Below are positions 7,877-15,253 of a stretch of 64,000 nucleotides of DNA, piece by piece; the first letter of the stretch is position 1, and each line of letters begins with the position of its first letter. The notes under the pieces were generated by a model that was not told the DNA's origin, made no database searches, and saw only the letters and a list, made by a program, of their open reading frames with translations. Location: NCBI RefSeq assembly GCF_039535785.1, contig NZ_BAAAXV010000009.1:1674001-1738000 (forward strand), written 5' to 3'. A program made the translations under genes and the position numbers. The stretch is from Nonomuraea helvata. GTDB taxonomy: Bacteria > Actinomycetota > Actinomycetes > Streptosporangiales > Streptosporangiaceae.

Positions 7877-8701
7877 ATGTCGGACTCCTCGTTTCGCTCG
7901 ATGCGCATGGCGCGCCTCGTCCGTCCTCCCGGTATCCGCGAATGGGCCGACTCCAACGGCCACAAGATCGGCGGGACTGGCATGATTCCCTCTCACGTTC
8001 GCGAGGCCTACTTGGCCGCGAATCCCGAGGTGATCGAGGTCGTCCGTGTCTTCGCGCAAGACTCGAGGGTTGGCCCGGATGTATATGACTGGCCTGATGA
8101 CGGACCGCTCGGCCCGGTCTACGCGATCACCTTCGTCCGTGGTCTCGACGAGCGGGAGGTTCTCCACCGCCTTGGTGCCGAAGAGCAGGACATTCGGCTC
8201 ATCTCCGATGAAGAGGTCGCCGAACATCAGGGAGCGGAGAATCCTGAAGAGATCATCACGGTTGCTCGTCTCGGGGATTGGGTTGTCGCCGAGTGCAAGG
8301 GGCGTCGAGGGAGCCGATCCGAACACGTCAAGGCGCTGTCCATCGGCGGAGGCGAGGCCGTCGCCGTACAACGTGACCGCGGCGCACATGACCGATTCAT
8401 CTACACATTGGACGGGCAAGTGATGACCAGCTTCACGCCGTCTCGCCCCTTCGATCGCCAGGGCAACGACCCGGACAGGTTGAACGGTTGCCTTCGCATG
8501 GTGGGCATCGACCCTACCAGGGACGACATAGTGGACAATGCCGTCCCTGCGGCTCTAGCTCTCGCAAGCAGGATCAGCGGCGTGGTGATTATTGATAACG
8601 GTGGTATCGACCTCCCTCCGCACTTCGCCGACAGGTTCAGCGGTGCGAAGATCCTCAATCGCGATTCTTCCAGACTGGGGGCTGCTGTCTCCGGTCAATG
8701 A
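7877..8701 (+). CDS. Lsr2-like DNA-binding domain fused to DUF6461 protein
   Basis: The 274-residue protein begins with a segment (REWADSNGHKIGGTGMIPSH and the following VREAYLAA, about residues 20-47) that matches the C-terminal DNA-binding domain of Lsr2. That domain is a small xenogeneic-silencer domain that inserts an RGR-like loop into the minor groove of AT-rich DNA. Here the loop reads GTGM, not RGR. It is followed by a DUF6461 domain: AITFVRGLDEREVLHRLG, GDWVVAECKG, ALSIGGGEAVAV, QVMTSFTPSRP and DPDRLNGCLRMVGIDP. DUF6461 is common in actinomycete accessory DNA and has no assigned activity. ATG 7877 was chosen over TTG 7868; neither has a strong Shine-Dalgarno. The gene sits between IS DNA and the integrase end of the island. 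Confidence 0.75.
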   Translation: MSDSSFRSMRMARLVRPPGIREWADSNGHKIGGTGMIPSHVREAYLAANPEVIEVVRVFAQDSRVGPDVYDWPDDGPLGPVYAITFVRGLDEREVLHRLGAEEQDIRLISDEEVAEHQGAENPEEIITVARLGDWVVAECKGRRGSRSEHVKALSIGGGEAVAVQRDRGAHDRFIYTLDGQVMTSFTPSRPFDRQGNDPDRLNGCLRMVGIDPTRDDIVDNAVPAALALASRISGVVIIDNGGIDLPPHFADRFSGAKILNRDSSRLGAAVSGQ

Positions 8702-8814
8702 CGGCGCCAGGTCGGGATGCTCTTTCAGCATGTCGTCGGTCGTCTCCTGGAGTGCTGTCGCGAGGGTGTCCGCGTCGTTCGCCATAAGACGATCTTGGAC
8801 ACCCTCGTTCTCGT

Positions 8815-8834
8815 CTCCGCAGGCACCCCTTGGA
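8815..8834. repeat. 20-bp direct repeat, copy 1
   Basis: CTCCGCAGGCACCCCTTGGA recurs exactly at 9264-9283. Copy 1 lies just upstream of the AGGAGG site and GTG of the gene at 8856; copy 2 follows that gene and precedes the truncated integrase. It looks like a reused leader of phage-type genes, or the junction of a deletion that removed the integrase N-terminus. Confidence 0.7.
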
Positions 8835-8855
8835 CCACACCACCAGGAGGAACCA

Positions 8856-9245
8856 GTGTCATACCCGCAACCGCTCACCCCCGAGGAGAAACTCGCCGAC
8901 GCGAAGAAGCAGTTGAGCCTCCCGCGTATCGTCGTGATCTGTGGCTCCACCCGTTTCATGACCGAGATGACCGAGGCCGATCTGCGGGAGACCAAAGCCG
9001 GAAAGATTGTCGTCAAGCCGGGTTGCGACATGAAGTCGCCGCACGAACTTTGGTCCGATCCTGTCGAGGCCGAGGCGCTGAAGGTTCGACTCGACGATCT
9101 GCACCGAGCGAAGATCCGGCTCGCTGATGAGGTGCTCGTAGTCGGCGACTACATCGGAGACAGCACCCGAGCCGAAATCGCCTACGCCCGGTCGCTGGGC
9201 AAGCCTGTGCGGTTCACGCACCCCAAAGTAGACCCCGACGCCTGA
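8856..9245 (+). CDS. Nucleoside 2-deoxyribosyltransferase-like protein
   Basis: GTG 8856 follows a perfect AGGAGG at 8845-8850 and gives 129 residues. The core IVVICGSTRFMTEM, then LADEVLVVGDYIGDSTRAE and IAYARSLGKPVRF, has the Rossmann-like layout of the nucleoside 2-deoxyribosyltransferase/DUF4406 superfamily. In that family an early Gly-Ser and a late Asp/Ser...Glu build the pocket for nucleotide sugar cleavage. Close relatives are frequent in actinophages and integrative elements. The enzyme would act on deoxynucleosides or modified nucleotides in the cytoplasm; the substrate is not deducible. The longer upstream frame is rejected because the Shine-Dalgarno points clearly to this GTG. Confidence 0.75.
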   Translation: MSYPQPLTPEEKLADAKKQLSLPRIVVICGSTRFMTEMTEADLRETKAGKIVVKPGCDMKSPHELWSDPVEAEALKVRLDDLHRAKIRLADEVLVVGDYIGDSTRAEIAYARSLGKPVRFTHPKVDPDA

Positions 9246-9263
9246 CCGCCCACCCCCCACTCC

Positions 9264-9283
9264 CTCCGCAGGCACCCCTTGGA
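9264..9283. repeat. 20-bp direct repeat, copy 2
   Basis: Second exact copy of the 20-mer at 8815-8834. Immediately downstream (after an in-frame stop at 9286-9288) the integrase reading frame begins in mid-domain, so the copy marks the likely edge of a deletion. Confidence 0.7.
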
Positions 9284-9315
9284 ATTGATCATCTAGACAG
9301 CACGGCGTCAGCGAG

Positions 9316-10095
9316 GTGACCGTCGCCAAGGCTTACCGGCTCCTCAATGCGATTCTGTCCACAGCTGTGGATGACCAGCTCATCAAGCGCAACCCGTGTC
9401 GGATCAAAGGCGCAGGCCAGGAGAAGTCACCCGAACGGCCCGTACTCACGGTCGCCCAGGTCTACCGGCTCGTCGACGTCATCGAACACCGCTACCGCGC
9501 CCTGGTCCTCCTCGGCACGTTCGCCAGCCCCCGATGGGGCGAACTGACCGGACTCCGACGCCGAGACCTCGACCTCGACGCCGGCACCGTCAAGGTCGAA
9601 CGCCAGTTGATCCAGATCACCGGCAAGGGCCTGGTCTTCACCGACCCCAAGTCCGCGGCCGGCAAGCGCACTGTCGCCATCCCCGCGCTGATTCTCGACG
9701 AGCTCAAGGCACACGTGAAGGACTTCGCCCAGGATGGTAACGAGGGCCTGATCTTCGTCGGCCCGGATGACGGCCCGCTGCGCAACACCAACTTCAACCG
9801 CCGTGTCTGGGCCAAGGCGCTCCAGGACGCCGACCTACCGAAGCTCCACTTCCACGACCTCCGACACACCGGCAACACCCTCGCCGCCAGCGCCGGCGCC
9901 TCGATCCGCGAGCTGATGGCACGCATGGGCCACTCCAGCACCCGGGCCGCCCTCATCTACCAACACTCCACCGACGAGAGACAACGCGAGGTCGCCCGCA
10001 AGCTCGACGCCCTGGCACACGGAGCGCTTGACAAGGACCCAACGGGCACGGCCCTGAAGACAGCCCCAACAAAGATCAAAAGCCCAGGCCATTGA
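9316..10095 (+). CDS. Tyrosine integrase, N-terminally truncated
   Basis: The 259-residue frame holds a complete tyrosine-recombinase catalytic domain: Arg73 in SPRWGELTGLR, Lys near 112 in the beta-hairpin (KSAAGKRTV), His180 and Arg183 in HFHDLRHTG, His206 in MGHSSTRAA and Tyr215 in IYQHST. Only the last ~30 residues of the core-binding domain remain. Relatives are about 380-400 residues, so the N-terminal arm-binding part and most of the CB domain are missing. An in-frame stop lies at 9286-9288. The protein could still carry the active residues but is unlikely to bind att sites properly. Its TGA is the first part of the 31-bp repeat, and it converges on the tRNA-Ala gene, the classical layout of a site-specific element. 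Confidence 0.85.
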   Translation: MTVAKAYRLLNAILSTAVDDQLIKRNPCRIKGAGQEKSPERPVLTVAQVYRLVDVIEHRYRALVLLGTFASPRWGELTGLRRRDLDLDAGTVKVERQLIQITGKGLVFTDPKSAAGKRTVAIPALILDELKAHVKDFAQDGNEGLIFVGPDDGPLRNTNFNRRVWAKALQDADLPKLHFHDLRHTGNTLAASAGASIRELMARMGHSSTRAALIYQHSTDERQREVARKLDALAHGALDKDPTGTALKTAPTKIKSPGH

Positions 10096-10106
10096 CCTGG
10101 GCTTTT
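10078..10106 (+). terminator. Terminator between integrase and tRNA-Ala
   Basis: AAAAGCCCAGG pairs with CCTGGGCTTTT over 11 bp around a 7-nt loop. The flanking A and T runs make it usable from both directions, serving the integrase on the plus strand and the tRNA on the minus strand. Confidence 0.75.
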
Positions 10107-10123
10107 GTATGTGTGGAGCCTAG
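10093..10123. repeat. 31-bp direct repeat, tRNA-proximal att copy
   Basis: Identical to 4461-4491. It runs from the integrase stop codon through the terminator tail into the last 10 nt of tRNA-Ala. With the distal copy it delimits an element of about 5.6 kb, of which about 2.9 kb is IS DNA. Confidence 0.7.
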
Positions 10124-10186
10124 GAGATTCGAACTCCTGACATCCTGCTTGCAAAGCAGGCGCTCTGCCAACTGAGCTAAGGCCCC
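10114..10186 (-). tRNA. tRNA-Ala (anticodon TGC)
   Basis: On the minus strand the 73-nt cloverleaf is complete. The acceptor stem is GGGGCCT/AGGCTCC (one G-T pair), the anticodon stem-loop is CCTGC-TTTGCAA-GCAGG with anticodon TGC, and the T stem-loop is AGGAG-TTCGAAT-CTCCT. CCA is not encoded. Its 3' end overlaps the island's direct repeat. With the adjacent DLW-39 gene it resembles the conserved actinomycete tRNA-Ala neighbourhood near gyrA (recalled, not checked). Confidence 0.97.
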
Positions 10187-10201
10187 TTCGACGAAGATAG
10201 C

Positions 10202-10930
10202 TTACCGGGCGGACGAAGCTACCTGCGTCGTTCCAAGGTCATCGCTCAACACCAAACTCGGGAAGTCCACGATCGAGTCGAGGATATGGGTGGCGCCGCC
10301 CTTGAGGAGGCGTTCGCGGCTGTGGACGCCGGTCATCACGCCCGCCACGATCGAGGCGCCCGCGCGCTTGCCGCACAGCATGTCGCTTTCCGAGTCGCCG
10401 ATGACCGCCACATGGCGTACGTCCTCCACCCCCAGGCGCAGCACCGCGTGCAGGATCATGTCCGGCCAGGGGCGGCCGCGGCCGCCGGCGTCTTCGGGGG
10501 AGATGGCGAGGTCGATCTTGTCGTGCCAGCCGAGCACGCTGAGGACGCGGCTCAGGGTGGTGCGGCTGAAGCCGGTGATCAGGGCGAGCTTGATGCCGGT
10601 GCCGCGGAGTTTGTCGAGGACCTCCAGGGCTCCGGGCATGGGTTCGAGACCTGCCCGCTCGAGGGTGCCCTCATAGGAGCGCTCGAACGTCAGGTTCGCC
10701 GCTTGCGCCTGGGCTTCGTTCCCGGGGAAGATCCCACGGAAGACATCGATCTTGGGACAGCCCCGGGACCGGTGCACGTGAACCATGGCACGCGCGTACG
10801 CTCCGGTCCCGGGCACTATGCCCTGGGTCGCGATCGCCTCTGCGAAGGCGCGCTCGACCATGGCGATGTCACCGACTGTGGTGCCTGCCAGGTCCAGGCA
10901 CACCAGCTTGATGGGGACGACGTCACTCAT
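10202..10930 (-). CDS. Phosphonatase-like HAD hydrolase
   Basis: The 242-residue HAD protein begins KLVCLDLAGTTV, where the first Asp is the nucleophile and a Leu-Ala pair occupies the second-aspartate position as in phosphonoacetaldehyde hydrolase relatives. It continues with motif II (ALITGFSRTTLSRVL), the GRGRPWPDMIL segment that usually supplies the motif-III region, and motif IV (VAVIGDSESDMLCG). The pattern fits the phosphonatase-like hydrolase subfamily. Its true substrate is unknown because the Schiff-base lysine of real PhnX is not evident. It probably forms an operon with the DLW-39 gene 15 bp upstream. The ATG at 10930 follows a GGCGAGGCG run. Confidence 0.85.
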   Translation of the reverse strand: MSDVVPIKLVCLDLAGTTVGDIAMVERAFAEAIATQGIVPGTGAYARAMVHVHRSRGCPKIDVFRGIFPGNEAQAQAANLTFERSYEGTLERAGLEPMPGALEVLDKLRGTGIKLALITGFSRTTLSRVLSVLGWHDKIDLAISPEDAGGRGRPWPDMILHAVLRLGVEDVRHVAVIGDSESDMLCGKRAGASIVAGVMTGVHSRERLLKGGATHILDSIVDFPSLVLSDDLGTTQVASSAR

Positions 10931-10945
10931 CGCCTCGCCGGTCGG

Positions 10946-11065
10946 TTAGTTCTCGGTGCCGGTCGCCTCGGTCCAGAGATCGAGCTCTGCGCGGTCGGCC
11001 TGCACCTTACGCCAGATCAGCAGCCCCCCAAGGGCGATCAGCGCCAGAACAAGCAGCTTCTTCAC
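10946..11065 (-). CDS. DLW-39 family small protein (39 aa)
   Basis: GTG at 11065 to TAA at 10946-10948 gives exactly 39 residues. There is a basic start (KK), a hydrophobic helix (LLVLALIALGGLLIW), then RKVQADRAELDLWTEATG, which includes the family's invariant Asp-Leu-Trp motif. It is a predicted single-pass membrane peptide of unknown role, conserved across actinomycetes beside tRNA-Ala. It is 15 bp upstream of the HAD gene and co-directional with it and the tRNA. Confidence 0.88.
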   Translation of the reverse strand: MKKLLVLALIALGGLLIWRKVQADRAELDLWTEATGTEN

Positions 11066-11459
11066 GGTGTGACCCCACTTCTTCGACGGCCTCACCTGCC
11101 GGGGTGAGACCCAACGGTTGACATGCAGCCTAGCAAGGGATGGCTGCGCTCCCGGTGTTGCGCACGGGCCAGATGTGCGGAATGTGCGGGGAACGAGTGT
11201 TCAGCCCCAGGTGAGGACCGGTACGCGCGCCGCCGACGGCCTTTGGATCCCCTTTCCGTCCGTCGTGGGCGCTCGTCTGCCGCCCGCCTCTGGTGTCTGT
11301 TGTCCGCTAACTCGGACAACAGCTCGATCATGCCAAATATCACGCCTGTGCGTGTGGCAGGGCACGGCTCTACTTTGCGTATGTGTCGTCTGTACGCCTG
11401 TATGTGTCGCATCCGGCGTGCCCCGGCGGCTGTCCCTTGTCAGCCGTGCTGCGGCGGTC
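11066..11459. other. Intergenic region without gene
   Basis: About 390 bases. Long frames here (one of 537 codons on the plus strand) are shadows rich in Arg, Gly, His and Gln and match nothing. The segment 11330-11460 is lower in GC and rich in TGTGT/CGTGTG motifs. No hairpin with a T-run and no clear operator were found. Confidence 0.4.
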
Positions 11460-12665
11460 TCACGCGTATTCGCGGTGAGCTGCGTCAGCCTGCGACCGCG
11501 CCGCCGCTTCGCCCGAGCGCTGCCCCCATCGAACGGCCGGTGCCATCGCGGCGCCGGCCGCCACGAACGCCGCGCCGAGCACCAGCCACCCGACCGTGCC
11601 GCCCCCCAGCACCAGCGTGGTGAGTACGACGGGCCCGAGCATCCTCGCCACCGCCACCCCCGTCCCGAAGAACCCCTGGTACTGGCCCTGCTTGTCGTCA
11701 GGGGCGAGGCCGAAGCCGATCTCCCAGGACCCGGAGGCCAGCAGCATCTCGGCGAGGACCTGCAGACCGGCCGCCACGAGCAGGAACGGCCACCCGTACG
11801 GGCTCAGCGCGAACACGGCGCAGGCCGCGAACATCACCAACCCGGCGTTCCGCACCGACAGGGAGGCGGAGCGCAGGCCCTTCACCCCCCTGGCCACCCT
11901 CACCTGGAAGAGCAGGACCGTGCCGGTGTTGATCACCATCAGCACCGAGACCATCCAGGTGGGCGCGCTCGTACGCGAGGCGATCCAGAGCGGCACGACC
12001 AGGCTGAGCAGCGGCATGTAGAAGAGCATCACGGCGTTGATGAGCGTGACGAGAGCGTAAGGGCGGTCTCTGAGCACCGCCAGCCGAGGGCCGGCGGAGG
12101 TCACCTGGGTGGGCCGCACGGCAGGCAGTCTGAGCAGCAGGAAGGCGGCGACCAGGAAGCTCAGGGCGTCGAGTGCGAAGACCGCGAGGTAAGCGGGGCG
12201 CGTGTCGAGGTGGAGGGCGAGCCCGCCCAGGGCGGCGCCGACGGCCAGGCCGCCGTTGAGCGTGGACTGCAGTACGGCCCGTACGACCGTGCGCTCGGCG
12301 GGCGCGATCAGCCCGGCGAGCAGGGCCTGGCGGGCGGCCGACAGGCCGGTCTGCGCCGTGCCGTACACGCAGGCCACCAGCGCGAACAGCGCGAACGAGC
12401 GGACGAACATGAACGAGGCGACCGCCGCGGCGGTCGTGAGCGCGAGCAGCACGGCGACTCCGCGGGGACCGCGCCGGTCGGCCAGATGGCCGATCGGCAC
12501 GCCGGCCACCGAGCCGACGGCCCAGCCCAGGGTGAGGCCGAGGCCGATCTCGGTGGCCGAAAGGCCGACGATCCTGGCGAAGTAGAACGCGGAGGTGACG
12601 AGGTAGACACCGTCGCCGATGGAGTTCGCGAGCTGGGCGAGGGCCAGGATGCGGCGATTGTTCAT
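11460..12665 (-). CDS. MFS transporter
   Basis: A 401-residue protein with about 12 hydrophobic helices, an MFS motif A-like loop (GHLADRRGPRG) after helix 2 and a central basic loop near residue 190. Helical N- and C-halves and length match drug:H+ antiporter-type MFS proteins. It lies 4 bp downstream of the AhpD-like gene, so the two are co-transcribed, both divergent from the MocR regulator at 13187. Substrate cannot be read from sequence; efflux of a small molecule sensed by the MocR protein is plausible. Confidence 0.85.
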   Translation of the reverse strand: MNNRRILALAQLANSIGDGVYLVTSAFYFARIVGLSATEIGLGLTLGWAVGSVAGVPIGHLADRRGPRGVAVLLALTTAAAVASFMFVRSFALFALVACVYGTAQTGLSAARQALLAGLIAPAERTVVRAVLQSTLNGGLAVGAALGGLALHLDTRPAYLAVFALDALSFLVAAFLLLRLPAVRPTQVTSAGPRLAVLRDRPYALVTLINAVMLFYMPLLSLVVPLWIASRTSAPTWMVSVLMVINTGTVLLFQVRVARGVKGLRSASLSVRNAGLVMFAACAVFALSPYGWPFLLVAAGLQVLAEMLLASGSWEIGFGLAPDDKQGQYQGFFGTGVAVARMLGPVVLTTLVLGGGTVGWLVLGAAFVAAGAAMAPAVRWGQRSGEAAARSQADAAHREYA

Positions 12666-12669
12666 GCTT

Positions 12670-13119
12670 TCACGCCTTGTACGAAGGCGGGGTCATCCGG
12701 GTGGAAACGGCCAGACGGTTCCAGAAGTTGATGGTCGCCACGGCCACGATCAGCGCCGCCAGCTCCTTCTCGGCGAAATGGGCCGCCGCCTGCTCCCAGA
12801 TCTCGTCCGTGACGTCATCGGCGGAGAGCCGGGTGGCGGCCTCGGTGTAGGCCAGGGCGGCACGTTCCTGCTCGGTGAAGAACGGGGACTCCCGCCAGAC
12901 GGCGACCGAGTGCAGCCGGGCGTCGCTCTCCCCCGCCTGCCTCGCGTCGGCGCTGTGCACGTCCACGCAGTAGACGCAGCCGTTGATCTGGCTGGCGCGC
13001 AGCTGCACCAGGTAGAGGAGGGGCTTGGGCAGCGCGCTCTCCTCGACGAACCCGTCCAGGGCGCCCGCGTGCCGGTAAACGTCGCCGACCAGTGGTCCGA
13101 GCTTCATTCGTGGTGTCAT
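12670..13119 (-). CDS. Carboxymuconolactone decarboxylase/AhpD-like protein
   Basis: The 149-residue protein has the CMD signature with a redox CxxC: NGCVYCVDVHSADARQAGE at about residues 52-70, followed by a Glu-rich helix. The two Cys and the His define the AhpD-type alkylhydroperoxidase centre, which passes electrons to peroxide reductases in studied relatives. ATG 13119 (MTPRMKLGPL) is preferred; the longer frame reads backward across the divergent promoter. Together with the MFS gene it forms a two-gene unit opposite the MocR regulator, a frequent actinomycete arrangement. Confidence 0.85.
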   Translation of the reverse strand: MTPRMKLGPLVGDVYRHAGALDGFVEESALPKPLLYLVQLRASQINGCVYCVDVHSADARQAGESDARLHSVAVWRESPFFTEQERAALAYTEAATRLSADDVTDEIWEQAAAHFAEKELAALIVAVATINFWNRLAVSTRMTPPSYKA

Positions 13120-13123
13120 GAGC

Positions 13124-13190
13124 CCATCTTGGATCCCCCTTTGTCCCGAGATAAGCTCCAATTTCCGACTAATTGATTGGGCCAAGATGG
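13124..13190. promoter_or_regulatory. Divergent promoter with paired inverted sites
   Basis: CCATCTTGG at 13124-13132 and CCAAGATGG at 13182-13190 are exact reverse complements. They bracket the short region between the AhpD-like start and the MocR start; the second overlaps the MocR ATG. They could be the two half-sites bound by the regulator to control both directions. Confidence 0.4.
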
Positions 13191-14668
13191 ACGTCCACGT
13201 CACCCTGAAAGGCCGAGGTGACCTGGCCGCACAGGTCTACCGGCAGCTCCTCGACGCCATACTCGACGGCCGTCTCAGGTCGGGCGAGCGGCTCCCCCCG
13301 ACCAGGGAGCTGGCGCGGAGGCTGGAGATCTCCAGGAACACGGTCGCGGTGGCCTACGACCGGCTGGTCGCCGACGGGTTCCTGGTGGGGCGGGCGGGCG
13401 CGGGCACATTCGTGTCAGCCGCGCCGCTCCACCAGGCCGCGCCGCTCCACCAGGGGCCGGCACGCGGCAGGGCGGCCCCGAAGGGCGTCGTGCGCCCGCG
13501 CTCGTTCTGGCGGGAGATCGGCGCTCCCGAGGCCGTACAGAGCGTCCGGTACGACTTCCGCGTCGGCGTGCCGGACCCTCACCTCTTCCCGATGGAGGCA
13601 TGGCGGAGGCTGGTGGCCCGCGAGCTGCGGGTGAGCGCCGCCACGTACCACAGCCCTGCCGGATACGAACCGCTGAGAGAGGCCATCTCCCGGCATATCG
13701 GCATCAGCCGCTCCGTCCACGCCGGCCCCGACGACGTGCTGATCACGAACGGCGCCCAGCAGGCGCTCGACCTCATCGGCCGCGTCCTGATCGAGCCCGG
13801 CACCTGCGTGGCCGTCGAGGAGCCCGGCTATCCGCCCGCCCGCCTGCTGTTCCGCTCGCTCGGCGCCCGCGTGACCGGGGTGCCGGTGGACGCGGAGGGC
13901 ATCGACGTCCGCGCCATCCCCGGCGCCGCCCGCATCGTGTACGTCACGCCGTCGCACCAGTTCCCCCTGGGCACGCCCATGTCGCTGGCCCGCCGCGCCG
14001 CCCTCCTGGCCTGGGCGGAGCGCCGCGGGGCGGTCGTGATCGAGGACGACTACGACAGCGAGTTCCGGTACGGCGAGCGCCCGCTGGAGCCACTCCAGAG
14101 CCTCGACCGCGCGGGCCGCGTCATCTACGTGGGCTCGTTCTCCAAGACCCTGCTCCCCATGCTCAGGCTCGGCTTCCTCGTCGCCCCCGCCTCGCTCGCG
14201 CCCGCGATGCACGCGGCCAAGCAGCTCTCCGACTGGCACAGCGACGTCCCCACGCAGGCGGCGCTGGCCCGCTTCATCGACGAGGGGCTCCTGGCCAGGC
14301 ACATCAGGAAGGCGACCCGCGAGTACGCCGCCAGGCACGCCATGATCGCCGAGATGCTGGCCGGAAACGAGCGCCTGCTCCTGATCCCGTCCTCCGCGGG
14401 CCTGCACCTGTGTGCCCACCTCGCCCCAGGGGTGTCCGTACGCCCTGTGCCGGGCCTGGCGGTGGAGTCCTTGGAGGCGTACTGCGACGAGAGCCCGGCC
14501 CGGCCCGGCGTGGTCCTGGGCTACGGCGGGATCACCAGGGACGACATCCCCGAAGGGCTACGGCGGCTGCGGATGGCGACGGCCCCGCAGCAAGAACGGC
14601 CCCGCATTAAGAACGGCCCCGCATCAAGGATGGCGACGGCTCCAGAAGCGGCGGGCCCGCTCCCCTGA
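13187..14668 (+). CDS. MocR-family regulator (GntR HTH plus aminotransferase-like domain)
   Basis: Residues 1-75 form a GntR winged helix (QVYRQLLDAILDGRLRSGER, TRELARRLEISRNTVAVAY). Residues ~110-480 form a fold-type-I aminotransferase domain with the PLP lysine in YVGSFSKTLLPM, the Asp-Tyr-Asp segment VIEDDYDSEFRYGERP, and NGAQQALDL near the phosphate pocket. MocR/PdxR proteins bind PLP or its adduct as a signal and do not transaminate. ATG 13187 lacks a Shine-Dalgarno and may be leaderless. The end carries a small tandem DNA duplication and overlaps the convergent USP gene by 45 nt. Likely target: its own and the divergent AhpD/MFS promoter. Confidence 0.88.
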   Translation: MDVHVTLKGRGDLAAQVYRQLLDAILDGRLRSGERLPPTRELARRLEISRNTVAVAYDRLVADGFLVGRAGAGTFVSAAPLHQAAPLHQGPARGRAAPKGVVRPRSFWREIGAPEAVQSVRYDFRVGVPDPHLFPMEAWRRLVARELRVSAATYHSPAGYEPLREAISRHIGISRSVHAGPDDVLITNGAQQALDLIGRVLIEPGTCVAVEEPGYPPARLLFRSLGARVTGVPVDAEGIDVRAIPGAARIVYVTPSHQFPLGTPMSLARRAALLAWAERRGAVVIEDDYDSEFRYGERPLEPLQSLDRAGRVIYVGSFSKTLLPMLRLGFLVAPASLAPAMHAAKQLSDWHSDVPTQAALARFIDEGLLARHIRKATREYAARHAMIAEMLAGNERLLLIPSSAGLHLCAHLAPGVSVRPVPGLAVESLEAYCDESPARPGVVLGYGGITRDDIPEGLRRLRMATAPQQERPRIKNGPASRMATAPEAAGPLP

Positions 14669-15142
14669 CAGCTCCGGATCGTCGGGCGGCGACGGCTGCT
14701 GCACGATGACGACCGTGGTCTTCGCGTGGCGGGCGCAGTACATGCTGGTCGAGGGGAGGAAGATGCGGCTGAGCAGCCCGCGCCGCCCCCGCCCGAGCAC
14801 CAGCAGGTCGCCTTCGCGGGCCAGGTCGACGAGATGGTAGCCGGGATCGCCGACCCGGCCGACCACGGCCGTCCTGATGTCGTCGGGCACGCCACCCGCG
14901 ACGTCGTCGAACACGCCGGCGACCACCTCGGTGCAGCGGGCCTCCTCGCCGGATTTGAGCGCGTGCTGGACGGGCAGCGCCTCAGGGAAGGGATGGACGG
15001 GCGCGCGGCTGACGTGCACGGCGACCAGGGCCATCCGGTGCAGCCTGGCCGCCCCGATGGCCCAGGCCAGCGCCCAACGCGAGGCCGGGGACTCGTCCAC
15101 CCCCACTATCAGCCTCGCACCGCCGGGCAGATCCTGTTCCAC
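14624..15142 (-). CDS. Universal stress protein (UspA family)
   Basis: GTG 15142 follows AGGAGG at good spacing and gives 172 residues with one Usp domain. LIVGVDESPASRWALAWAIG is strand 1 and helix 1. GDPGYHLVDLAREGDLLVLG, then RGRRGLLSRIFLPSTSMYC, is the ATP-loop region, in which the usual final Gly-Ser is replaced by Pro-Ser-Thr-Ser. Single-domain Usp proteins of actinomycetes respond to dormancy, hypoxia or nutrient stress. Its 3' end overlaps the convergent MocR gene. Confidence 0.85.
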   Translation of the reverse strand: MEQDLPGGARLIVGVDESPASRWALAWAIGAARLHRMALVAVHVSRAPVHPFPEALPVQHALKSGEEARCTEVVAGVFDDVAGGVPDDIRTAVVGRVGDPGYHLVDLAREGDLLVLGRGRRGLLSRIFLPSTSMYCARHAKTTVVIVQQPSPPDDPELSGERARRFWSRRHP

Positions 15143-15253
15143 GGTGCCTCCTGTTAAGAAGTACGACCATAGTGCGCCCGCCGGCTTGTTACCGGGAGGT
15201 GGCACTTTCCGAACTATGGAGTCCCTGGCGAACCCCCGGCGTAGCATGCGGGG

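Noticed and set aside
9316..10095. Functional site-specific integrase
   Set aside because: The catalytic domain is complete, but the arm-binding and most core-binding sequence is missing behind an in-frame stop.
11118..12731. A plus-strand frame of 537 codons
   Set aside because: It is the antisense shadow of the MFS gene at 11460-12665, with His/Arg/Gln/Gly-rich composition and no domain.
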